DNA from: JABWBD01 sp040768665
GTDB taxonomy: Bacteria; Planctomycetota; Planctomycetia; Pirellulales; Thermoguttaceae
Length of the DNA stretch: 64,000 bases
Reading direction: 5' to 3'
NCBI GenBank assembly: GCA_040768665.1
Contig: JAXGMN010000007.1
Location: 248,001-312,000, forward strand
How positions within the stretch are numbered: position 1 is the first letter of the stretch; the number at the start of each line of letters is the position of its first letter. Under the pieces are notes generated by a model. It did no database searches. It saw only the letters and a list, made by a program, of their open reading frames with translations, and was not told the DNA's origin. This document shows, piece after piece, positions 57,427 to 64,000 of the stretch. Both the position numbers and the translations under genes were made by a program.

Positions 57427-57714
57427 CTGCTTCGCTCCGCAACTGTTCAAGCGTCGATTCGACCAGCTTGTGCTGTTCGGGGCGGGCGAAGGCAGCATGC
57501 TGCTCGTTGCGCGGCTCCACCGACAGCCGCACCCTGCAACACGAGGTGCGGCGTCGCTTGTGGAACCATGTGCTCGACGGCTTTGGAAAAAAACACAACC
57601 ACGCGCCGAACTGTCAAGAAACTCAGGGAGGCAATTGCCCTATGACACGTCGACGACTTAAAGTTCTAGTTACCAAGCATACACGTGGACATCGTAGGGG
57701 GCGAAATCATCTTC
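57427..57714. other. Gap with a weak minus-strand frame
   Basis: The minus strand carries SVEPRNEQHAAFARPEQHKL and VESTLEQLRSEADD, which reads like a helical protein piece running into the polygalacturonase promoter region. No family recognised and no start. Nothing else seen. Confidence 0.25.
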
Positions 57715-58620
57715 TCATACTCCGGCCTGCGCCGCAAGCCGGCGGTCTTCGAACACCACTTGCACCTGGCCGGCTTCGACGCCGGCATTGAGCACCCCGC
57801 ATCGCAACAGCGGATTGGCCTGCCACGGGTCCTGCGTGCTCCCTTCCGATCCGGCGGCAATGGCACCCGTGGTCGCATGTTCGTCAGCGGAAGCCGGCAG
57901 GAAAAACCCGTGCGTCGCCAAGAGGATCGCGCGTGGGCTGCGAAATGCCTTGACGATCTCCTCCAGTGCGTAACGCCCTGCGTACACTGTGGGCTCTGCC
58001 TGGCAATACTTCTGGATCGACGGCCGCACCCACTCGGCCTCCATGGCTGTCCCGGGCAACGGTGTCGCGCGGTTCAAGCGGGAAGAGCCCTGGAAGGAAG
58101 GCCCGACATCGCTCGCCGACGGCTCGCCGAGCACGGCCGCCGCGGCGGTCCGGGCGGCCGCGGCGGTGAGGTCGAATTGGGGATCGGCAACGATCAGCGG
58201 CGAACTGGACGGGCTGGTCCGGGAAGGTGCGATCAGATCCCGCCCGCTCACAACGTAACGGAGATCGTACTGTTGGACCAGGTATTGCCCCTCGTTCGTC
58301 AGCAAGGCCGACCAGGGAAGTAGCCAAAGAAGTCCGTCTGGACTGAGTACCAGATGGCGTTCGCTGCCGGCGTGTGCCAGGAGGGGTTCGAAAAGGCGAG
58401 TCGACACGCTTGCCAGCGCCTCTCGGACCGGGGCGTCGGCATCGCTCTTGATTTCGCCGTCCTCCGCGGACGCGATGGCATGCAACACAGCCTGGACGTG
58501 GGGCTCGATCGCGCCGGCAGGCCCCAGGTCGACCCGTTGCACCTTGCTCTGCGGGACCGCAGATCCAGGCGACGTAGCGGGCCGGTCCCCAGGGCGAATC
58601 GGCACCCCGTGCGCGGAAGT
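57715..58620 (-). pseudogene. CHAT-domain (caspase-like) protease, truncated
   Basis: VREALASVSTRLFEPLLAHA, HLVLSPDGLLWLLPWSALL, YLVQQYDLRYVVSGRDLI and AILLATHGFFLPASA follow the CHAT order; the last holds the catalytic His. The Cys-bearing segment (usually VVLSACETG) should come about 40 residues after NPLLRCG, but the frame goes into unrelated sequence and stops at 57715. The N-terminus is lost too: from 58625 upward the sequence is dispersed repeat. So both ends are missing. CHAT peptidases often serve as effectors with TPR sensors; the five-gene set starts 750 bp away on the other strand. Confidence 0.8.
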
Positions 58621-58624
58621 CGTA

Positions 58625-59031
58625 GGCCCGGGAGCCAGCTTCCGGCGGCCAGTTCTTATGGACGCCCGTTCAGGAACGCGAGGATCGTTCCTGTTGCGCT
58701 CCGGCTGTCTTTCTGGACCCAAGAAGCCTGAAAGGCGAAGCTCGCAACCTGGAGTGTTCTGGAGCGCCTGGGAGGGTTTTGCGTTCGTGGGTGGCGGACA
58801 GCTCATCCCACGACGTCCCAGTCCCACCCCGAGCTGTCCCCGGCGGCGCCGGTAGTGACAGCTACGCAATGGCATCGTCGTCGCCCATGGAGATCCGAGT
58901 AGCGCTGGCCCGAACGATGCTCCCCGGCAAACGGACCTGCAATGTCCGCGGGGCGCTCCTCGGCCAAGCGTCCGGCGATGATCGAGGGACGCGGCCGCAA
59001 GGTGGAGCAGTCCCGGCTGCCTCGATCATCT
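58625..59031. repeat. Dispersed repeat, copy B (about 407 bp)
   Basis: Second copy of the repeat at 52274-52643, same orientation, with a 33-base insertion near 58924-58957 and scattered substitutions. It has replaced the start of the CHAT gene. Function unknown; no inverted ends or target duplication were seen. Confidence 0.85.
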
Positions 59032-59372
59032 CGACAGATGCGGTCGTGATTCAGGACGGATACTCATTGATCACAACAACTGGCCGCGGTCACGGTTGGA
59101 AATGGACCATTCTGCGAAGTCCACGTGACGACAACAGTTGGCCGCCCTCAGCCGCGCAAACGGCCGTCGGTCGATGTGACCGACGCGCGCAGGGCATCTG
59201 CGTCCGAGGGCGTCGGTGGGGGCGACCGATGCAGGTTGAGCGAACGACTCCAAGGACGGCTGGGTGCGGTGTTGTTACCCTTCGTTGCGGCCAGCCCCTC
59301 CCGTGGCTAGAATAGAAGTCAATCCGCGGCGTGGATCGGAGGTAGTCTGACCAAGCATTGGGAGTACCCGTC
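59032..59372. other. Gap upstream of the five-gene set
   Basis: About 340 bp with no protein-like frame. A promoter for the rightward genes should lie here. Weak -10-like TAGAAT occurs at 59309-59314, about 60 bp before the ATG, without a good -35. No operator-like symmetry noticed. Confidence 0.3.
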
Positions 59373-60929
59373 ATGGCCAAAGTTTTCTGGACGGTCAGGG
59401 CGAAGAACCGCCTCTGCAACGCGCTGTCTCGGCGGTTCTGCCAAGCGGTATGCCGACCCTCCGATCAGGTCGCGATCGAGCCTGAGTCGGCGCTCGTGAT
59501 GCTATTGCAGGCACCGACCGACATTCTCGCCCGCACGTTTCCCAAGGCCGAGACGATCTTGGTTCAGGATCATCTTGCCGGCTTTCGGCGGAGCGAGGAT
59601 CGGTACGTACTGTTGGTCGAGGTATTCACTGGTGAGGAAAGCAGCACGTATATCGTGAAGATCGGGCCATTAGAGAAGATCAAGCCCGAGTTGAACAACT
59701 GGAAGCTGTGCCGGCCGTTGGGAATGCACCACGATCCGGTATTCCTGCCTGTTAGCGAGGGATGCTTGGCGAATGGGCCTGTCGCCCCGGGCCAGCCGCC
59801 GTTGATGAGCCTAGTTTACGGTGACGCGCATCAACTGATTGGCGTCAGGCACATCGCAACTCTCGAAGAAGCGGTCTTGAGAAGCGTACGCTTCGGCGTG
59901 CCGACTGTGCAGTCCGTCGCTGTCGTGCTGACGGAACTGCTCGAGCGCCTTGGCCACATGATGTACGGGCGATCCTTCGTTGAAGACCCCGCTGACCGAA
60001 AGGACTACAAGTTCTACATCCCTCACCTTACCGGAAGTTTGGAGAATTGGGAAAAGGAGAGCCGCTTGACGATGGTGCGCCGCGCGGCCAGCCTAGCCGA
60101 GCAAGGGGCAGAGTTGTTTATCGATCCCGTTGACTACTTCCGCTACGTTGGGAAGATCGTGGGATGGGCGCCGTCGTCCGAGGAACGCGGGCAACAGGCC
60201 CGGCCATGTCCGGGCGCGTTCTGTTGGGCTCAGGACTCTGTGGATACACCCGTGGCCGCCGCCCCCGGACTATCTCCGGCCAGGCTCGTTCCTCGTATGC
60301 TGCGCGGCGCCTCGCACGGCGACCTTCACGGCCGAAACGTCTTGGTGGGAATCGTTCGCGAGCGTGCCCTATGGCCGGCGTTGTTTGACTACGAGGACAT
60401 GGACTTCTGCAATCTTGTTGCCTGGGACTTTGCCAAGCTGGAAACGGAGTTGAAGATTCGCGCTTATGTGGAGATTTTTGCCGGAGCCCGGGAGCCGACC
60501 ACCGCCGAGCATGAAGACTCTCCCGAAGACGCCGCGACCGAGAAATATGAGAACATGGCATTCCTCACTGCCGTGCAGCGGTCCGAGGTGCGTTTGAACG
60601 AGATGACAGAAGTGTGTTATCGTCTTGGACGATGGCCGCCGATCACTCGCAAGACGGCCCCCTTGGACCGTCTCCATAGCATCCTGCTCGAACTGCGGCG
60701 CATGGCGCAGGTGCATTTGGGGATTGACCGAGGTCGGCCCAACGAGTGGCTGGAAGAATACTACTTTGCTCTGGCCTGCTACGGTGTCAGCACGTCACGT
60801 TTCCCAAACTTGACTCCTCGACAATGGTTGGCGGCATATCTGTCGGCCGGCGTCGCGGCTGCCCGACTCTCCTGGCCGCGTGAACAATACCGCCAGGATT
60901 GGAAGCGTCTTGGCCTGCCGCCGAAATGA
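59373..60929 (+). CDS. Aminoglycoside-phosphotransferase-like kinase, putative (518 aa)
   Basis: HGDLHGRN (315-322) in RGASHGDLHGRNVLVG is the catalytic loop and Asp339 in LFDYEDMDFCN the metal-binding Asp of the aminoglycoside/choline-kinase branch of the protein-kinase-like fold. The N-lobe is unusual: RYVLLVEVFTGEESSTYIVK would supply the ATP-binding Lys. LVAWDFAKLETELK is typical of this branch after the metal site. Around 100 residues follow that form an alpha-helical tail. Target unknown; small-molecule or protein phosphorylation are both possible. First of five co-directional genes; the next gene begins 18 bp after. GGGAG lies before ATG 59373. Phosphotransferase-like domains are known from multi-component conflict systems (from memory, TCAD-type); that placement is inference. 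Confidence 0.75.
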   Translation: MAKVFWTVRAKNRLCNALSRRFCQAVCRPSDQVAIEPESALVMLLQAPTDILARTFPKAETILVQDHLAGFRRSEDRYVLLVEVFTGEESSTYIVKIGPLEKIKPELNNWKLCRPLGMHHDPVFLPVSEGCLANGPVAPGQPPLMSLVYGDAHQLIGVRHIATLEEAVLRSVRFGVPTVQSVAVVLTELLERLGHMMYGRSFVEDPADRKDYKFYIPHLTGSLENWEKESRLTMVRRAASLAEQGAELFIDPVDYFRYVGKIVGWAPSSEERGQQARPCPGAFCWAQDSVDTPVAAAPGLSPARLVPRMLRGASHGDLHGRNVLVGIVRERALWPALFDYEDMDFCNLVAWDFAKLETELKIRAYVEIFAGAREPTTAEHEDSPEDAATEKYENMAFLTAVQRSEVRLNEMTEVCYRLGRWPPITRKTAPLDRLHSILLELRRMAQVHLGIDRGRPNEWLEEYYFALACYGVSTSRFPNLTPRQWLAAYLSAGVAAARLSWPREQYRQDWKRLGLPPK

Positions 60930-60947
60930 ACCTCAAGGAAGACGACC

Positions 60948-61760
60948 ATGCATACTGCTGACGAAGTGCTGAAAGAACCCTATATCTCCTCCGACCTTCC
61001 GTTGGCCAAAGCGCGGGAGTGGATCAAGAAGCGAGAACAGCCGCTGCTGGAGGAGGCGATCAAGCTACTAGAGGAGTTACGCCGCCGCCACCCCCATGCT
61101 ATGCAGATTGTTCCCGACTTGGCCTTGGCTCTTTTGGAGAACAACGACCATGAGGGATTTCAACGGCTCGTGGCAGAATGCGCTTCCGATCCGATGGCGA
61201 TGGGCGAGGAGATGCTCTGCCGCTGCGGGCGCCTGTTGCGGGAGAGCGGCGACAGCCTTGTTTGTCTCGATGGATCGTCTCCGGACAAGAACAGCCCAAT
61301 CGCCTTGGAACGCTACCGGCTGGCCCTTCACCAATACGAGCAGGCCTATGCGGTGGGGCAGAGTTATTATCCGGGGGTGAACATCGCCGCGCTTCGGCTG
61401 CGGATCTATGCCGTCAGCCCGCCGAACGAGAGGGACCAGCAGGACTTGTTGACTGCCAAGGAGCTTGCAACCACGTTGCTGCAGCGGCGGCGACAGTGGC
61501 CGCGGAACCCTTCCGTCCCGGATGACGAGCTATGGCGCATCGCCACGACGGCCGATTGCCACCTGCTTCGTGAAGAATGGAGCTTGGCCGCCGAGAATTA
61601 CCAGTTGGCGCAAAAGCATCGCGCCCGCCAGCCATTCCACGTGGCGTGCATGCGGCGGACGGCAGATGGCATTGTCAATTGTTACAAGCGGATCGGGCGC
61701 GGCGACCTTGGCCCTTTCCAGGATTCGCACAACGTGTTCGGCGAAGGCGGTACAGGTTGA
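60948..61760 (+). CDS. TPR/TRAFs-binding-domain-like protein (270 aa)
   Basis: Helical repeat protein: EEAIKLLEELRRRHPHAMQI and ALERYRLALHQYEQAYAVG are TPR-like helices, followed by SYYPGVNIAALRLRIYAV and LLTAKELATTLLQRRRQWPR and DDELWRIATTADCHLLREEW. The YYPGVN motif and later WxxAT helix pair recall the MAP3K TRAFs-binding (DUF4071-type) domain found in bacterial signalling and conflict gene sets. It would act as a protein-interaction or sensing part. AAGGAAG precedes the ATG, 18 bp after the kinase gene, so the two are surely co-transcribed. Family assignment is by motif memory and should be confirmed. Confidence 0.7.
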   Translation: MHTADEVLKEPYISSDLPLAKAREWIKKREQPLLEEAIKLLEELRRRHPHAMQIVPDLALALLENNDHEGFQRLVAECASDPMAMGEEMLCRCGRLLRESGDSLVCLDGSSPDKNSPIALERYRLALHQYEQAYAVGQSYYPGVNIAALRLRIYAVSPPNERDQQDLLTAKELATTLLQRRRQWPRNPSVPDDELWRIATTADCHLLREEWSLAAENYQLAQKHRARQPFHVACMRRTADGIVNCYKRIGRGDLGPFQDSHNVFGEGGTG

Positions 61761-61912
61761 CACGAGGGGTGGCCGGCAAGAGAATGGGCAGGCGGCGGCT
61801 CTGAGGAATTGTCGCACAGCTTCTGGGAGGTTCGCATGTAGCGAAGCGAGACGTAGCCGGCACTCTCAGGGGCAGCCGAGGACTCCATCGTTCCGCAAGG
61901 GAGAAGTGTCTT

Positions 61913-62392
61913 ATGGCCAATGAATCGAGCTTTCCGCAGGTCGAAGTGGCTGTGGCCGTCATTACCCAGGACACAAGGATTCTGGCGGTCTACAATCCGT
62001 TGTGGTCGTCGTTCACTCTGCCCATGACCAAGCGGCGAACGTGGCAAGACCCGAACATCACGCCAGCGCATCGCGAGGAGGATTGGATCGATGCAGCGGC
62101 CCGGGCTGCTGCCGAATGGCTTGGGCAGACCTTCACGACCGCTCCTCAATTGCTTGCCGAGATCCCCGAGTTCCGTCAGGGTGACCGGGACGGAGTCTGG
62201 AAACGATATTCATTCCAAGTGTTCGAGATTCCGCCAGGGAGTCACCCCGGCCCCCGGCCGGGTGCAATCTGCCAGTGGCTCACAGTGAACGAGTGGCTGG
62301 ACCCAGATCGCCGGCCCATTTCGCCCACGGCACGTGATCTCGTCAAGCAGTTGCAGGCGGAGGCCGGGCTGAAAGGCCGCCCATTCCCATGA
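61913..62392 (+). CDS. Nudix-fold protein without a Nudix box (159 aa)
   Basis: VEVAVAVITQDTRILAVYNP is the first Nudix strand pair and LPMTKRRTW the turn before the helix. The helix reads DWIDAAARAAAEWLGQTF where the active motif needs REx2EExG: only one Glu and the Gly remain and the Arg is shifted. FSFQVFEIP-like strand (RYSFQVFEIPPG) and the end helix TARDLVKQLQAEAG complete the fold. So hydrolysis of nucleoside diphosphate derivatives is unlikely; ligand binding is more plausible. It follows the TPR gene by 152 bp. GGGAGAAG precedes ATG 61913. Confidence 0.7.
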   Translation: MANESSFPQVEVAVAVITQDTRILAVYNPLWSSFTLPMTKRRTWQDPNITPAHREEDWIDAAARAAAEWLGQTFTTAPQLLAEIPEFRQGDRDGVWKRYSFQVFEIPPGSHPGPRPGAICQWLTVNEWLDPDRRPISPTARDLVKQLQAEAGLKGRPFP

Positions 62393-62497
62393 CGTCCTGG
62401 CCGACGGGCTTGGAGGATCGCCCACGTGTCCCAAGAACAACGGAGCGCATGAAATGATCCGTCGAACGTGGCCATGAAGAGAGTGCTGGTCTTTGCC

Positions 62498-62545
62498 GCT
62501 CACGAAAACTGGGCCACTTCTGCTCACGTAAACTGACCCACTACT
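62498..62545. repeat. Tandem 24-bp repeat, IS21-end-like
   Basis: Two adjacent 24-bp units beginning GCTCACG and containing AAACTG, differing at several positions. They resemble the multiple terminal repeats of IS21-family elements (CTCACGTAAACTGxCCCA style). No istA/istB gene is present in the window, so it may be a leftover end. It lies in the 240-bp gap before the helical-protein gene. Confidence 0.5.
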
Positions 62546-62631
62546 TGGAAAGAAAAGTCCTGAAACTGCCGGTCGTTGTCGTCGGGCCACCGGCTCAGTG
62601 GATCTGAGCACAGGCATGCCGATTTAGCTGA

Positions 62632-63084
62632 GTGCCAACGGTGCTGGTCAAACGGATTCTCGTCTGGACCACAAAAGTCCATGAACTAATCGCTATTACT
62701 CAAAGCGAATCGTTGAACGCGCCCTTGGATCGGGACACATTCGAGAGATTCCGGGCTGAGATAACATGCCGTGCAACCTCGATGCTTGAAGAACACCGCG
62801 AAGATGCCGAATTGCTAGGGGTGATTGCACAATACCGACAGTTGGCGGCGGCCCTCAAGGAATCACTCGAAACGATTCCCTTTCCAGAAGAAGCAACCGT
62901 TTCGCAGGACGATGTCATTGGCGGCGTTTTCAAGGCTGTACTTGGCGGGGCGTCGGTTGAGAGACAAATCAAGAAGCGTGTTGATTCCCTGCTATCCCGC
63001 TACGAGAATTGGTGGAGGAGTCACCGAGCGCAGATCACTCAAGACCTGGGCAACCTCCAGTCGGCATTGATTGACCGGTTGTGA
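62632..63084 (+). CDS. Hypothetical helical protein in the five-gene set (150 aa)
   Basis: RFRAEITCRATSMLEEHRED, LLGVIAQYRQLAAALKESLE and SLLSRYENWWRSHRAQITQD suggest a mostly alpha-helical, coiled-coil-prone protein with no signal peptide. Between lies a short GGVFKAVLGGASVERQIKKR segment. No family known. Start is uncertain: GTG 62632 or GTG 62641, neither with a good ribosome-binding site. Placed 59 bp before the Hsp70-like gene, it may be a partner of it. Confidence 0.65.
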   Translation: MPTVLVKRILVWTTKVHELIAITQSESLNAPLDRDTFERFRAEITCRATSMLEEHREDAELLGVIAQYRQLAAALKESLETIPFPEEATVSQDDVIGGVFKAVLGGASVERQIKKRVDSLLSRYENWWRSHRAQITQDLGNLQSALIDRL

Positions 63085-63143
63085 CGGGCTTGCAGGAGAC
63101 GGACGGGCTGGAGAAGGATTGAGTTTGGAGGGCTGCCACTTCG

Positions 63144-64000
63144 ATGGACGATGAGCTGAATCCGGTGATTGGGATCGACCTGGGCACCACGTTCTCTGCC
63201 GTCGCCCGGTGGGCCGGAGACCGGCCTGCAACGTACAGGCTTGCCGATGGTAGCAGCATGCTCCCTTCGATTGTGTACATGCAGGAGAGTGGCGCTCCGT
63301 TGGTGGGCAATTTCGCCCGCCAACGCCTAGTGATCGATCCATCCAACGCCGTGCAGCACATCAAACGGCACATAGGCGATGACGGCTGCGAGGTTATTCT
63401 CCAAGGCAGAGGGTACAGCCCCGTCGAGATCTCCGCGATGATCCTGCGCCGGCTGCGCGACGACGTCGATAAGAAATCCCCCGCGTCTGCCGGGTTCGAG
63501 CTGGTCGGCGCGGTCATCACACATCCTCACTGCTTCACTTATCCCCAAATCGCGCGCACCAAGGAGGCCGCTGAACTGGCCGAACTGCCAGTCATTCGGC
63601 TCCTTTCTGATCCAGTGGCTGCGGCGCTTTGCTACGGATCTCACCAATATCGGCGGTTCGACGAGGAACGGACGAAGACGATCCTTGTCTTCGATCTCGG
63701 CGGCGGCACCTTCGACGTCACCGTGCTCAAGCTGATCAACGACCGTAACAAGCTCACCTTCCAGGTACTCAGCGTAGGCGGTGACGCCATGCTCGGGGGG
63801 GGGTGGACTTCGATCAAGCGTTCGTCGATTGGGCACTGGACAGGGCGAACATCACGCTCGATTCCCTCGATGCCTTGACCCGGGCCCGCTCCAGGGCCAA
63901 GCTCGTCGAAGCAATCGTTGCGGCCAAGCAACAATTCTCCGCCATGGACGATGTGTACCTGGCAGTCCCTAACATTCTTCCCAACCAACACCTGGATATG
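63144..64000 (+). CDS. Hsp70/DnaK-like ATPase, incomplete, with a 9-G frame break
   Basis: VIGIDLGTTFSAVARW is the first phosphate loop and LVFDLGGGTFDVTVLK the second, with SDPVAAALCYG between, so the actin-like ATPase fold is sure. It is not a housekeeping DnaK: the N-terminus is divergent (YMQESGAPLVGNFARQ, LVIDPSNAVQHIKRHIG). At 63795-63803 nine G run together; the frame as read then goes to a stop at 63878, while with seven (or ten) G it continues GGVDFDQAFVDWALDR and on past the window end. So either the run varies or the assembly is wrong. Substrate-binding region lies outside the window. GGAGG precedes ATG 63144. Confidence 0.85.

Noticed and set aside
1..64000. CRISPR arrays, rRNA and tRNA genes
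   Set aside because: No regularly spaced direct repeats of 24-40 bp and no recognisable tRNA arms or rRNA core sequence were seen; short tandem pairs at 22658, 47662 and 62498 are isolated duplications.

Overview
The window (about 60% G+C) looks like a chromosomal segment of a Planctomycetota bacterium, possibly near the Pirellulales, and probably from a metagenome assembly. The reasons are the gene families present: a DUF1080 protein, a ThuA-like protein, a GH127 (DUF1680) enzyme, a giant tri-haem protein of the hydrazine-synthase-alpha-like type, DUF5696 glycosidases, BNR/sialidase-like proteins, and remnants of IS66, IS91 and REP-associated (RAYT) transposases. This assignment is from family recognition only; no rRNA, tRNA or CRISPR array was recognised.

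Layout. 1-2500: a decayed integrative element with a tyrosine-recombinase remnant split by a 123-bp palindromic mini-element, a small protein and a D12-class adenine methyltransferase. 2519-5430: two secreted proteins, DUF4832-type and oligogalacturonate-lyase-like. 5700-9500: gene fragments, a dead IS66 element and a frameshifted PHP-domain protein. 9780-19678: large secreted proteins (tri-haem, BNR, DUF5696 with a CBM9-like domain, metallo-beta-lactamase fold). 19878-21590: a glycosidase remnant holding the second copy of the mini-element, then kptA and a sialidase remnant. 21764-24756: a single-domain response regulator, a membrane-anchored protein and a C39-like membrane protease. 25231-47105: a degradative region (tandem alpha/beta hydrolase, GH-like propeller, GH2, DUF1080, esterase, ThuA, C-type lectin, DUF5696, GDPD, GH127) with many gene fragments between, including three ceramidase pieces. 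47891-57426: a pectin-type block (tandem esterase, two GH28 polygalacturonases, a DUF6259-type protein), interrupted by an integrase remnant and a copy of a roughly 400-bp dispersed repeat. 57715-64000: a truncated CHAT protease-like gene, the second copy of that repeat, and a co-directional set of five genes running off the window.

How the genes work together. Most intact genes encode exported enzymes for plant or algal polysaccharide breakdown: GH28 and lyase-like proteins on pectin, GH127 on arabinofuranosides, GH2 on beta-glycosides, and esterases for acyl groups. The five-gene set at 59373-64000 is different in kind: an aminoglycoside-phosphotransferase-like kinase, a TPR/TRAFs-binding-like protein, a Nudix-fold protein without a Nudix box, a helical protein and an Hsp70-like ATPase. 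It resembles the multi-component signalling or conflict systems of complex bacteria and is the best candidate here for an undescribed system.

Limits. All assignments come from reading the translated sequence by eye. The many frameshifts may be real decay or, in places, assembly errors; I cannot separate these.
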